A program made the position numbers and the translations under genes. Below are positions 1 through 10,244 of a stretch of DNA of 64,000 bases, piece by piece. The notes beneath the pieces are model-generated. The model saw nothing but the letters and a program-made list of their open reading frames with translations, did no database searches and was not told the origin of the DNA. The DNA is from Aquimarina sp. Aq78 (lineage in GTDB: Bacteria; Bacteroidota; Bacteroidia; Flavobacteriales; Flavobacteriaceae). The DNA lies in contig NZ_OMKA01000024.1 in NCBI RefSeq assembly GCF_900299525.1, positions 186,001-250,000 of the forward strand, in the 5' to 3' direction. The number at the start of each line of letters is the position of its first letter. Position 1 is the stretch's first letter.

Positions 1-444
1 ATTACCAAGTTTAGAAACCAACCAAATACTTTTCTTATTCGCTACAATTGAGCTTGCGATATCATTTTTGGGCAGCAAAAGGGTCATATCTTCAAATTGA
101 TTAGCAATCGCTACATATTTTGATATCAATCCAAATTGAGAGGTTATCCATATATTTTTGTTGTGATCTACAAGCATATTGTTTATGAAATCATTATGCT
201 GAATATTGGGGAAAATCATCTTGTTTTTAATTAGCTTATAATCATATCCATTATAAACTAATATCCCATCGGTACATAACATCCAAATATTGCCAAATGA
301 ATCCTGTGCAGTTTTAGATGGGATAACAGATTTATTATCATTTACAGGGGAGAGATGCCTAAAACTTGTATGATTTTGACCATGCAAGAAAGAGAAGCAC
401 CACATAAAAATGCTTAACAAAAAATAGATCCTTAATCTAAACAT
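1..444 (-). CDS. Hybrid two-component (HTCS) sensor, N-terminal part, cut by window edge
   Basis: An open frame of 148 codons runs from an ATG at 444 off the left edge. Residues 1-23 form a Sec signal peptide (charged start, hydrophobic core, ending HGQ). Two reg_prop-type propeller repeats follow, recognisable by D-x-x-GNIW and D-x-x-KNIW motifs followed by a GL or GI turn. This is the usual periplasmic beta-propeller start of HTCS regulators, which sense glycan fragments and control PULs through a C-terminal AraC-type domain. It is divergent from the GH109-SusC-SusD genes, which it probably controls. The kinase, receiver and HTH domains lie outside the window, so the full architecture is inferred. 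Confidence 0.8.
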   Translation of the reverse strand, partial: MFRLRIYFLLSIFMWCFSFLHGQNHTSFRHLSPVNDNKSVIPSKTAQDSFGNIWMLCTDGILVYNGYDYKLIKNKMIFPNIQHNDFINNMLVDHNKNIWITSQFGLISKYVAIANQFEDMTLLLPKNDIASSIVANKKSIWLVSKLGN

Positions 445-833
445 AAAATTCTCAATTTTTAGTAAAATATCGTTTAGTATACTACTACAATTATTTAATA
501 CTATGGTTCCTGTAATTGTACTAATATGAAATTGTGTATATGAAGTGCTATCAACATAATCACATTTTTATACTGTGATACTATTTTTTTAACAAGTGAA
601 GTTGGTTATCATTTAAAATAATGTTAAAGATATTAATAAAAATTACTAAGAGGAACTTTTAAAGACTAGAAGAATACCCTATAAAGTAGTCTAATTCGTC
701 AAAAAGGAGGATAAAATAAGCATTGATATAATTCAAACCTAAATAGTACTCCTAAATGCTTAAAATATCATCTTCAATAAGAAAAGTATCCGTCATATTT
801 GAATTCTCATAGTTTAACATATAAATAACTTAA
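445..833. promoter_or_regulatory. Divergent intergenic region upstream of the PUL
   Basis: These 389 bases separate the minus-strand HTCS gene from the plus-strand GH109 gene and should hold both promoters and any HTCS operator. I see no coding frame and no clear Bacteroidetes -7 (TAnnTTTG) box. A Shine-Dalgarno-like AAGGAGG near 703-709 has no start codon behind it and is probably chance. Confidence 0.4.
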
Positions 834-2192
834 ATGAATTCTAGACGAAACTTTGTTAAAAAAACAGCACTTGCCAGTGCAGGTGTATCACTACTTTCTA
901 ATGTATCTTTTGGAGCGATGACTAACCTAACTGATAAGAAGCTTAGACTAGCTTTTATTGGAGTTGGATTAAGAGGAATGAATCATTTTAAGAATGCTCT
1001 TCATAGAAAAGATGTAGATATAACTGCTATCTGCGATATAGATCCTGAGCGAATAAAAATAGCTTTAAAGAAAATAGATGAAGCTAATTTTTCAAAACCA
1101 AAAGTTTTTGGAAATAGTGATCACGACTACAGAAACTTACTAGAATTAAATGACGTCGATGCAGTAATAATATCTACTCCATGGTTGTGGCACACTAAAA
1201 TGGCTGTAGATGCTATGAAAGCTGGGAAATATACTGGTTTAGAGGTTTCTGCTGCCAATACTATTGAAGAATGTTGGGATTTGGTAAATACACATGAAGC
1301 AACCGGATCTCATTTAATGATCTTAGAAAACGTAAACTATCGTAGAGATGTCCTTGCTGTTCTTAATATGGTAAAGCAAAATGTTTTTGGAGAATTGGTT
1401 CATTTTAGATGTGGCTATCAACACGATCTTCGTTTTGTGAAATTAAATGATGGTAAATCTGCTTATGGTAAAGGTGTTGAATTTGGAGAAAAAGGAATAT
1501 CAGAATCCAAATGGAGAACCCAACATTCTGTACTAAGAAATGGTGATGTGTATCCAACTCATGGTGCTGGTCCAATTGCTACAATGTGTGATGTTAATAG
1601 AGGTAATCGTTTTACTTCATTAAGTTCTAATGCAACAAAAGCTATTGGCTTACATAACTATATAGTAAAGCACGGAGGAAAAGAGCATCCAAATACGAAA
1701 GTAAAATTTAAGCAAGGAGATGTTATTACTACTACAATCGAAACCGCTAAAGGAGAAACGATCATTGTAACACATGATTGTAATCTGCCAAGACCATATT
1801 CATTAGGGTTTAGAGTGCAAGGAGCCAATGGGTTATGGGAGGTTGATGGTAATCGAATGTATATCGAAGGACAATCAAAACCACATCAATGGGATGAGGC
1901 AGATCAATGGCTCAAAAAATATGATCACCCTTTGTGGCAAAAGCACGGTGAATTAGCTACCGGTGCAGGGCATGGAGGAATGGATTTCTTTGTTCTAAAC
2001 GCGTTTGTAGAATCTGCAAAAGAAAATATTGCTCCACCACTTGATGTTTATGACGCAGCTGCTTGGAGTGCAATTACACCGCTGTCAGAATTATCTATTG
2101 AAAATAATGGAGAACCACAAGACTTTCCCGATTTCACAAGAGGTATGTGGGTAAAACGTAAACCTTATAATTGGATAAAAAGTAAGTATTAA
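834..2192 (+). CDS. GH109-type alpha-N-acetylgalactosaminidase (Gfo/Idh/MocA fold), Tat-exported
   Basis: A 452-residue protein, close to the usual GH109 length. Residues 4-10 (RRNFVKK) followed by an Ala-rich hydrophobic stretch to about 28 form a twin-arginine signal, fitting folded export with bound NAD. The Rossmann motif G-V-G-L-R-G is at 43-48. E137 stands in the GLEVSAAN segment, and the YPTHGAGP motif with H243 resembles the GH109 active-site region, as does the GHGGMDFF segment near 380. GH109 enzymes cleave terminal alpha-GalNAc by an NAD-dependent mechanism. It is the first gene of the PUL and lies 18 bases before susC. A plain Gfo/Idh/MocA dehydrogenase is the alternative, but the C-terminal motifs favour GH109. 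Confidence 0.78.
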   Translation: MNSRRNFVKKTALASAGVSLLSNVSFGAMTNLTDKKLRLAFIGVGLRGMNHFKNALHRKDVDITAICDIDPERIKIALKKIDEANFSKPKVFGNSDHDYRNLLELNDVDAVIISTPWLWHTKMAVDAMKAGKYTGLEVSAANTIEECWDLVNTHEATGSHLMILENVNYRRDVLAVLNMVKQNVFGELVHFRCGYQHDLRFVKLNDGKSAYGKGVEFGEKGISESKWRTQHSVLRNGDVYPTHGAGPIATMCDVNRGNRFTSLSSNATKAIGLHNYIVKHGGKEHPNTKVKFKQGDVITTTIETAKGETIIVTHDCNLPRPYSLGFRVQGANGLWEVDGNRMYIEGQSKPHQWDEADQWLKKYDHPLWQKHGELATGAGHGGMDFFVLNAFVESAKENIAPPLDVYDAAAWSAITPLSELSIENNGEPQDFPDFTRGMWVKRKPYNWIKSKY

Positions 2193-2210
2193 ATCACTAA
2201 ATCATAATAT

Positions 2211-5153
2211 ATGGAAAAATTAAAAATTATTCTATTGGTCGTCATATGTACTCTCACAAGTAGCATATTAGCTCAAGAAAAAACAATAACAGGAACAATT
2301 TATGACACGTCGGGTAGACCTATCGTTGGAGCTTCTATCCTAATCAAAAACACTACCAAAGGAACGTCATCGGATTTTGATGGAAATTATACAATAGGAG
2401 CTAACGAAAAAGATGTTCTTGAAATATCTTATGTAGGATTTATTTCACAAGAAATAGTGGTAAATGAGCAAACAAAAATAAATACTACCCTACAAGAAGA
2501 TGTTAGTCAATTAGAGGAAATTATTGTTGTGGCTTATGGCGCACAAAAGAGAGGAACAATCACCTCATCGATAGTGAATATCAAATCTGAAGAACTAAAA
2601 GATATTACAACGCCTGATGTGACAACTATGCTACAAGGAAAAGTTGCAGGGGTGCGTTTGGGTGCTTCTAGTGGTAGTCCGGGATCCGTACCAAATATAT
2701 TAATAAGAGGTTCTTCATCTTTAGGAGGTAGAGTAACCCCATTATGGGTGATTGATGGTGTAATACAACATAGTATACCTATAGTTAATCCAAATGATGT
2801 TCAATCTGTATCGGTACTTAAAGATGCTTCTGCGACGTCACTTTATGGATCTCGTGGAGCAAATGGTGTAGTCATTGTTACTACAAAACGAGGAACTTCA
2901 GGTAAGTCAGAAATTAGTGTAAGCTCCAAAGTGGCTATAAATACATTTAATACTGGAAAATTTGAAGTTATGGATTCGCGACAATTATATGAGTATCATA
3001 CACAATTCGCAAATTCCCAACCCTGGTTTGCTCCAGAATTATTAGATCGAAATTATGATTGGATCGAAAACGGAACTCAAGATGGTTTTGTTAAGGATGT
3101 AAACGTATCGTTTACTTCGGGAACCGAAAAACTAAAACTATACATCAATGGAGGTTACTATAATGAAACAGGAACCTTGCGGGGTAATGAATTAGATAGG
3201 TATACGTATCGAATGAATTTGGATTATGACATTACAAAACGTTTAAAAGTAAGCCCTAAATTATCGTTTAGCTTTGACAATAGAGATAAAATCGCGGAGG
3301 CTCCCTTGTATGAATTGTATTTAAACTTGCCCTGGGATAATCCTTTTGATGCAGAAGGTAAACCAATTAATGCACAAGAAGACTCTAATTGGTTAGGTAG
3401 AGACCAAAGAAATTATTTATATGATCAGCAATGGAACTACTCCTCTGATAATACATTTAACCTAAGTTCAAACTTTGATTTTGAGTATCAAGTTGTACCC
3501 AACCTGGTTTTTAAATCAGTAAATAATTTTACATATTATCGCTATAAATCAAAAATATACACAGATCCCAGATCAATTTCCGGATTGGCCACAGGTGGTA
3601 GTATAAATGATAGAATAGACGAGCGATTTACCAAATTAACAACTCAGATATTACAATATTCAAATATATTCGGAGAACATTCTGTAACTGCTTTAGGAGG
3701 ATATGAGTATAACAACTATGTGTATGAAAATGTAGACGTTACCGGTAATGGTATTGTTGCAGGAACAGAAGTTTTAAATGTTGCGAGTGAAACTGGAGAG
3801 ATAAGTGGATTCAAGAATGATTACGCATTACAATCATTTTTTCTCTCTGCAAATTATGGGTTTAGCAATCGATATTATGCAAAAGCTTCTATACGTAGAG
3901 ATGGAGCTTCAAATTTTGGATTAGATGACCAATACGGTAATTTCTTCTCACTGGGGGCAGGATGGAACATACATAATGAAGCGTTTTTTAATAGTAAGGC
4001 TATTAATGAGCTTAAATTACGTGCGAGTTATGGATCTGTAGGAAACAGACCATCATCTTTATACCCATACCAAGGCACATATAGATTAAATACACAATAT
4101 ATTGGGACTCCGGGAGCAGTATTAGATCAATTAGGAAATCCAGATTTAAGTTGGGAAAAATCGTATGAAGCAAATATTGCTATTGACACAAGACTTTTTG
4201 ATAGGGTAAGCGCAACGTTTGAATATTACAACAAAGACACATCTGATCTGTTGTACTTCGTGAATTTACCTGATGTTACTGGATATAGCGGGTTTTGGGA
4301 GAATGTAGGAGGACTTACCAATACAGGATATGAAGCTGCGATTTCAGTCGATGTTATACAAAGTGAAAATTTTGAATGGAATTTAGGGTTTAATATAGGG
4401 TTTAATAAAAATGAAATTACAGAGTTGTTTGATGGACAAACAGAAATCCCTAGAGGGTCAAAAATATTTAAAATCGGAGAAGATTCTAGTTCATGGTATA
4501 TAAGAAAATGGTTAGGTGTTGATCCAGACAATGGAAATCCGCTATGGGAAGTCGTTGACCCTGATACTGGAGCACGAACAGAAACTAGTAATTGGAATGA
4601 TGCTACTCTACAAATTGTTGATTCATCCTCACCAGATTTTATAGGAGGATTCGATTCTAGATTAAGCTATAAAAATATATCACTTTCTGCCAATTTTAAT
4701 TTCTCTAAAGGAGGAAAACTATATAATGGCGCCAGAGAATTGTTTGACTCAGACGGATTCTATACTACTTTCAACCAGCAAGTATTAGCCGATGACTGGA
4801 ACAGATGGGAAAAACCAGGAGATATAGCAACACACCCCTTAGTTGTTGAAGGTGGTAACAATAACTCTAATAAGCGTTCATCTCGTTATTTAGAAGACGC
4901 TAGTTATTTAAGAATGACAAATGTTACACTATCATATAATTTGCCACAGGATATCTTAAGTAAAATAGGAATAAGCAACTTTAATGTATATGTAGCCGGA
5001 GACAATTTGTTAACATTTACAAAGTATAGTGGTGTTGATCCGGCAGTTACTGGTAATCCAAATGACCCTAATAATATTGGTTTATCAGGAAGTCCTGGAT
5101 TAACGTATCCGATACCAAAACGCTATGTATTAGGTGTTAACGTGTCATTTTAA
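2211..5153 (+). CDS. SusC-family TonB-dependent outer-membrane transporter
   Basis: A 980-residue protein that imports oligosaccharides across the outer membrane using TonB energy. Residues 1-22 are a signal peptide ending in LAQ. A CarboxypepD_reg-like domain (about 24-105, with the typical G-x-V/I-x-D and GTxSDFDGNY motifs) is followed by the plug domain (about 113-225), which has IRGSSS and the SusC signature KDASATSLYGSRGANGVV. The rest is a 22-strand beta-barrel ending in an aromatic-terminal strand (NVSF), as outer-membrane proteins do. The immediately downstream susD completes the pair. Length and motif order are normal for the family. Confidence 0.96.
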   Translation: MEKLKIILLVVICTLTSSILAQEKTITGTIYDTSGRPIVGASILIKNTTKGTSSDFDGNYTIGANEKDVLEISYVGFISQEIVVNEQTKINTTLQEDVSQLEEIIVVAYGAQKRGTITSSIVNIKSEELKDITTPDVTTMLQGKVAGVRLGASSGSPGSVPNILIRGSSSLGGRVTPLWVIDGVIQHSIPIVNPNDVQSVSVLKDASATSLYGSRGANGVVIVTTKRGTSGKSEISVSSKVAINTFNTGKFEVMDSRQLYEYHTQFANSQPWFAPELLDRNYDWIENGTQDGFVKDVNVSFTSGTEKLKLYINGGYYNETGTLRGNELDRYTYRMNLDYDITKRLKVSPKLSFSFDNRDKIAEAPLYELYLNLPWDNPFDAEGKPINAQEDSNWLGRDQRNYLYDQQWNYSSDNTFNLSSNFDFEYQVVPNLVFKSVNNFTYYRYKSKIYTDPRSISGLATGGSINDRIDERFTKLTTQILQYSNIFGEHSVTALGGYEYNNYVYENVDVTGNGIVAGTEVLNVASETGEISGFKNDYALQSFFLSANYGFSNRYYAKASIRRDGASNFGLDDQYGNFFSLGAGWNIHNEAFFNSKAINELKLRASYGSVGNRPSSLYPYQGTYRLNTQYIGTPGAVLDQLGNPDLSWEKSYEANIAIDTRLFDRVSATFEYYNKDTSDLLYFVNLPDVTGYSGFWENVGGLTNTGYEAAISVDVIQSENFEWNLGFNIGFNKNEITELFDGQTEIPRGSKIFKIGEDSSSWYIRKWLGVDPDNGNPLWEVVDPDTGARTETSNWNDATLQIVDSSSPDFIGGFDSRLSYKNISLSANFNFSKGGKLYNGARELFDSDGFYTTFNQQVLADDWNRWEKPGDIATHPLVVEGGNNNSNKRSSRYLEDASYLRMTNVTLSYNLPQDILSKIGISNFNVYVAGDNLLTFTKYSGVDPAVTGNPNDPNNIGLSGSPGLTYPIPKRYVLGVNVSF

Positions 5154-5174
5154 AAAACATTTAAAAATAATAGT

Positions 5175-6830
5175 ATGAAAAAATTAATAATACTACTGCC
5201 GGTTATTGCATTTATACTGCATTCCTGTGAGTTAGAAAAGAACCCTTATGAACAGATTTCAGTAGATGAATTATTTTCAGATCCAGAATCGATTGAAACA
5301 GCTACAATTGGTAATTATGCCTTGTTAAAAGGTGATAAAGGTTTTGATGGTTGGGTAGATGATCTACATAGAATATCAGAATATGCAGGAGATAATATAA
5401 GCCTTAGTGGAGGTACAACTGATCATTTATTCTTTTTATATAATTATCAATCCATAAAAACCAATTCTAGAGTAGAACGATTTTGGCGTAATTCTTATAA
5501 AATAGCAGTAGGATGTAACGTAATTATTGAAAAAATTATCGAAGGAGAATCTCCTGAAACTGATCAATTATTAGGAGAGAATTATTACCTAAGAGCACTT
5601 ACATATTTCCAGATGGGAAATGTATTTGGAAGACCTTATAATCAAGGTACTTCGAATTTGTCGGTACCGCTAAAATTAACATCAAATATTACAGATAGAC
5701 CAGACAGACATACAGTAGAGCAAGTGTATGCTCAGGTCATTAAAGATTTAGAAAAAGCAGAATCTTTAATGACAATGAACAAAGGAGCATCTTTTGCTTC
5801 AAAAGAAGCCGCACAAGCATTATTGTCCAGAGTATACTTATATAAAGAAGATAATATAAGAGCAGAAGAATATGCTGATAAGGTTATTGCATCTGGAAAT
5901 TATGCTTTACTCTCAACAGATCAGTTTTCTAAAATGAATACATTAATACCTGATCAAAATCAGGAGGCTATTTTTGCTGTAACATTAAGTTCTGCTACAG
6001 ATCTTTTAGGAGGCTCAGATGACTGGTTTACAATAGGATCTTTTTATGCCAATGTCGAAGGTAAAGGCTGGGGAGAGATGTATGCTTCGAGAACATATTT
6101 GGACTTAATCGACAAAAACCCTAGCGATGCAAGAAAATCATTTATAGAGCCGCAGCCAGAAAAAGATGGTGATCAAAACGAAATCCCTGCTGTGTATTGG
6201 GTAAACGATGAGTATAAATATGAATTTAGAAATACAACCGAAAGCGGAGGAATAACCACGTTTGAAGATAATGGGAATACATACACTGTAGAGTCTGAAA
6301 TTGTAGATGGTAAAACCATATATTATTTTAATGGTACCGGTGGGAGACAGGATGTTATTAAAGGGGTTGATCTTAAAAAACGTAATGGTCACCCAAAATT
6401 CTATATTCTAAAAGCATCATTACAAGAAAATGACATACACCTATGGTCACCAATGGTATCTCGTCTGTCAGAAATGTACTTAAACAAAGCAGAATCCTTA
6501 GCAAAAAGAGGTGTGGATCAGTTGGCATTGGATAATATAAATATCATTAGAGAGAGAGCAGGTATCCCTGCATATACATTAGCCAATATCCCAACAGGAA
6601 AAACCATATTAGATGTTGTTTTAGAAGAACGTAGATTAGAGTTAGCTTATGAAGGGCATAGAAGGTATGATGTCTATAGAAATGGTCGTACAATGAATAG
6701 AAAATACCCTGGGACGCATTTAAATGGAACAAATGCTTTTCTGGAAATACCATCTACACACCCAAGAATTGTAGAGTTTATCCCAGAACAACAGATCATT
6801 TTACAGCCATCACTAATTCAAAATGATTAA
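5175..6830 (+). CDS. SusD/RagB-family glycan-binding lipoprotein
   Basis: A 551-residue surface lipoprotein with a type II signal ending at the lipobox Cys18 (ILHSC). It has the SusD-like N-terminal TPR region (LLGENYYLRALTYFQMG) and the conserved C-terminal part (RLSEMYLNKAESLA, then NIIRERAG, then VLEERRLELAYEGHRRYDVYR). SusD lids the partner SusC barrel and captures glycans at the cell surface. The gene starts 21 bases after susC and is followed by a terminator-like hairpin, so susCD may form a transcript of their own with partial read-through. Confidence 0.95.
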   Translation: MKKLIILLPVIAFILHSCELEKNPYEQISVDELFSDPESIETATIGNYALLKGDKGFDGWVDDLHRISEYAGDNISLSGGTTDHLFFLYNYQSIKTNSRVERFWRNSYKIAVGCNVIIEKIIEGESPETDQLLGENYYLRALTYFQMGNVFGRPYNQGTSNLSVPLKLTSNITDRPDRHTVEQVYAQVIKDLEKAESLMTMNKGASFASKEAAQALLSRVYLYKEDNIRAEEYADKVIASGNYALLSTDQFSKMNTLIPDQNQEAIFAVTLSSATDLLGGSDDWFTIGSFYANVEGKGWGEMYASRTYLDLIDKNPSDARKSFIEPQPEKDGDQNEIPAVYWVNDEYKYEFRNTTESGGITTFEDNGNTYTVESEIVDGKTIYYFNGTGGRQDVIKGVDLKKRNGHPKFYILKASLQENDIHLWSPMVSRLSEMYLNKAESLAKRGVDQLALDNINIIRERAGIPAYTLANIPTGKTILDVVLEERRLELAYEGHRRYDVYRNGRTMNRKYPGTHLNGTNAFLEIPSTHPRIVEFIPEQQIILQPSLIQND

Positions 6831-6838
6831 TATATAAT

Positions 6839-6872
6839 AGCATAGGCTTCTTACGAGGTCTATGCTGTTTTA
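6839..6872 (+). terminator. Rho-independent terminator after susD
   Basis: An inverted repeat AGCATAG ... CTATGCT with a short loop is followed by GTTTT. It lies 8 bases after the susD stop and before the FG-GAP lipoprotein gene. Confidence 0.6.
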
Positions 6873-6900
6873 CTAGTTAAAATACCCTTATATCATAAAC

Positions 6901-9900
6901 ATGCGGATTTATATATATAAAACTTGGATTGTATTTTTTGTGTTTACCTTGTTGTGTTCTTGTAAGAATCCGATAGATAAACTATCATCAGAGAAATTAT
7001 TTACAAAAATACCAACAGAAATTACAGGAGTAACTTTCGAGAATAAAATATTAGAATCCGAACAACTACATTACTATAAATATTTATATATCTATATCGG
7101 CGGTGGAGTAGCCGCTGCCGATTTTAATAATGATGGATTAGAAGACCTTTTCTTTACCTCTAATATCTATCATAATAAACTTTTCTTAAACAAAGGGAAT
7201 TTTCAATTTGAAGATATTACTATAAAATCCGGGATAAAAAAAAGAGCTGGTTTTGATACCGGAGTATCTGTAGTTGATATCAATAATGATGGTTTTTTAG
7301 ATATCTACATCAATAGAGCTGGTTGGTACGAAGGAGACCAGAAATTAGCCAATATGCTATACATAAACAATGGAGATCTCACTTTTACAGAACAAGCAAA
7401 GCGTCATGGTTTAGCAGATACTAATCGGTCGATCGCATCTACATTTTTTGATTATGATAAAGACGGAGATCTAGATGTTTATATTGCTAATGCTCCAGGC
7501 GAGTTTGATTTATCTGGTAAGATAGTAGAGGTAAATAAAATTCAGAATAGCAAAAAAACACAAGCTTTTAGAAGTAGTGATAAGTTATATAATAATGACG
7601 GAAAAGGAAACTTTACAGATGTTTCGGTACAAGCAGGAATTTTACCAGATATAGGTTTTGGACTTAATGCGCAGGTAGGAGATCTTAATAATGATGGTTG
7701 GCAGGATATTTATGTGTCTAATGATTTTATAGGACCTGATTTTGCATACATAAATAATAAAAATGGAACCTTCTCTGATAAAAAGAGTTCACTTTTTAAG
7801 CACATTTCATACTATAGTATGGGAAGCGACATTGGAGATATTAATAACGATGGGTTTAATGATTTAATGGTTTTAGATATGAGCCCAGAAGATCATGTTC
7901 GATCCAAGACAACCATGTCTATGATGTCTATTGATCGATTTAATGAAATGGTTAAAAATGATCATCACCATCAGTATATGCATAATGTAATGCAGTTAAA
8001 TAACAGAAATGGCACCTTTAGTGAGGTTGCACATATGTCTGGTCTTGCTCAAACAGACTGGAGTTGGTCTGTTCTTTTTGCCGATTTTGATTTGGATGGA
8101 TTAAATGATATTTATGTCACCAATGGTATTTATAGAGATGTTGTTGATCGTGATATGAATATTGAAATTAACAATACTATCAACGATAAAAGAAATACCC
8201 TAAAAGAAAAAGACTTTTACGAATTCACCCAAAAATTACCCCAACAAAAACTAACTAATTATTTATTTAAAAATCAAGGAAATCTAAAATTTGATAATAT
8301 AACTGCAGATTGGTCAGATGAAAAGCCGACGTTTTCAAACGGTGCCGTATATGTTGATTTAGACAATGATGGAGATTTGGATATTGTTACTAATAATTTG
8401 GATGAAAATGCAACGATACTAAGAAATAACGCAAGAAGAATTAATAATAATAATTTTTTGCAATTTACTTTTAAAGGGTTGAAAAAGAATGTATTCGGAG
8501 TTGGGACAACTGTAAAAATATACCAGAATGATGGAGAAATATTAACTCGACAACTCATAAACGCTAGAGGATATCTTTCTTCTATGTCGAATACATTACA
8601 TTTTGGATTAGGAAAAGATACTGTAGTTCCCAAAATTGAGATTATTTGGTCTGATGGGAATAGACAACATCTTACTAATGTAAAAACAAACCAATTATTA
8701 AGTATTGATTACACTAATAGTGTTAAAACAGTAAAACCAAGTAGTAATACAGCACCTAATACGGTTTTTACAGAAACTTTATTAGATGTTATACATACCG
8801 AAATTCCTTTCAATGATTTTGATAAGCAATTATTGTTACCACATAAATTATCGCAAACAGGACCTGCGATAGCAAAAACAGACCTTAATAATGATGGGCT
8901 AGAAGATCTTTTTATAGGAGGGGCTCATAATCAAACTGCACAATTATTAATTGCTTCACAAGATGGAAATTTCAAAAAGATACCTGTACAGAATTTTATA
9001 AAAGATAGTTTATATGAAGATGTAAGCGCATGTTTTTTTGATGCAGATAATGATGGCGATAAAGATTTATATGTAGCAAGTGGAAGCTATGAGTTTGATC
9101 CAGGTTCACCGCTATTACAAGATAGATTATATATTAATGAGGGCGGATATAATTTTAGTAGATCAGAATCAAAATTACCAGCTATTACTACTGCAGGTTC
9201 TATTGTAAAAGCTTCAGATTTTGATCAGGATGGAGATATGGACCTATTTATAGGGAGTCGTGTAATTCCAGGAAAATACCCGTATGCACCAGCAAGCTAC
9301 TTGTTAATTAATGAGGGTGGAAATTTTATAGATAAAACAGATGATTTGGCACCAGAACTAAAAAAGATTGGTATGGTGACTAGTGCAGAATGGAATGACA
9401 TAGATAACGACAATGATTTGGATCTTATCACGACAGGAGAATGGATGGGTATTGAAGTTTTTATTAATGATAACGGAGCGCTTTCTAAAAAAGAAATGTA
9501 TAACAATCTATCATCAACCAAGGGTTGGTGGAATAAGATTTTAGTAGTCGATATCGATAATGATGGAGATAAGGATATAATAGCAGGAAATCTAGGGTTA
9601 AACTTCAAACATGAAGCATCAAATGAAAAACCGTTTCATGTGTATACAAATGATTTTGATAATAATGGTACAGAAGATATTATGCTAGCCAAGTATTATA
9701 AATCTAAGCAAGTTCCTGTGAGAGGAAAACATTGTACAGCAGAACAAATACCATACTTAAAAGAAAGAGTGAAAACGTACAGTGATTTTGCTAATAGTGA
9801 TATTCAGGAAATAATAGGAGAGACTTTTCAATCTGCTATTCATTATCAAGTTACAGAATTCAGGTCTGGTGTTTTTATGAATAACAGCACTGGTTTTGAA

Positions 9901-10221
9901 TTCACCCCATTTCCATTAGAAGCTCAAATGAGCCCGATTAATAGTATTCTTTATGAAGATTTTGATGGCGATCAGATTAAAGACTTGCTCATGGCAGGAA
10001 ATAATTATCATACAGAGGTAGAAACAACTCGTGCAGATGCAGGGATAGGCGTTTATCTAAAAGGGATTTCAAAAGGAGAATTTAAGCCTGTAAAAAATAC
10101 TGAAACTGGATTTTATGCAGATAAAGACGTGAGAAATATGTTGCTGATAACCACTCGAAAAAAGAAAGCTGTTATTGTCGTAAATAATAATAGTAAGCAT
10201 CAATTATATGAAGTTAACTAA
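6901..10221 (+). CDS. FG-GAP/VCBS repeat lipoprotein with ASPIC/UnbV domain
   Basis: An 1106-residue protein with a lipoprotein signal (LLCSC, Cys about 21). Many calcium-binding-like propeller repeats of the form D-x-N-N-D-G-x-x-D are visible, for example DFNNDGLEDLFF, DINNDGFLDIYI and DLDNDGDLDIVT. They occur in two blocks on either side of a central ASPIC/UnbV domain (about residues 520-605, with GVGTTVKIY and the GLGKDT...IEIIWSDG segment). Such CRTAC1-like proteins are common next to susCD in marine flavobacteria and are thought to bind carbohydrate at the surface, but the role is not proven. A substrate-binding lipoprotein role is inferred from context. Confidence 0.85.
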   Translation: MRIYIYKTWIVFFVFTLLCSCKNPIDKLSSEKLFTKIPTEITGVTFENKILESEQLHYYKYLYIYIGGGVAAADFNNDGLEDLFFTSNIYHNKLFLNKGNFQFEDITIKSGIKKRAGFDTGVSVVDINNDGFLDIYINRAGWYEGDQKLANMLYINNGDLTFTEQAKRHGLADTNRSIASTFFDYDKDGDLDVYIANAPGEFDLSGKIVEVNKIQNSKKTQAFRSSDKLYNNDGKGNFTDVSVQAGILPDIGFGLNAQVGDLNNDGWQDIYVSNDFIGPDFAYINNKNGTFSDKKSSLFKHISYYSMGSDIGDINNDGFNDLMVLDMSPEDHVRSKTTMSMMSIDRFNEMVKNDHHHQYMHNVMQLNNRNGTFSEVAHMSGLAQTDWSWSVLFADFDLDGLNDIYVTNGIYRDVVDRDMNIEINNTINDKRNTLKEKDFYEFTQKLPQQKLTNYLFKNQGNLKFDNITADWSDEKPTFSNGAVYVDLDNDGDLDIVTNNLDENATILRNNARRINNNNFLQFTFKGLKKNVFGVGTTVKIYQNDGEILTRQLINARGYLSSMSNTLHFGLGKDTVVPKIEIIWSDGNRQHLTNVKTNQLLSIDYTNSVKTVKPSSNTAPNTVFTETLLDVIHTEIPFNDFDKQLLLPHKLSQTGPAIAKTDLNNDGLEDLFIGGAHNQTAQLLIASQDGNFKKIPVQNFIKDSLYEDVSACFFDADNDGDKDLYVASGSYEFDPGSPLLQDRLYINEGGYNFSRSESKLPAITTAGSIVKASDFDQDGDMDLFIGSRVIPGKYPYAPASYLLINEGGNFIDKTDDLAPELKKIGMVTSAEWNDIDNDNDLDLITTGEWMGIEVFINDNGALSKKEMYNNLSSTKGWWNKILVVDIDNDGDKDIIAGNLGLNFKHEASNEKPFHVYTNDFDNNGTEDIMLAKYYKSKQVPVRGKHCTAEQIPYLKERVKTYSDFANSDIQEIIGETFQSAIHYQVTEFRSGVFMNNSTGFEFTPFPLEAQMSPINSILYEDFDGDQIKDLLMAGNNYHTEVETTRADAGIGVYLKGISKGEFKPVKNTETGFYADKDVRNMLLITTRKKKAVIVVNNNSKHQLYEVN

Positions 10222-10244
10222 ATAAAGATGATGAATATAAAATA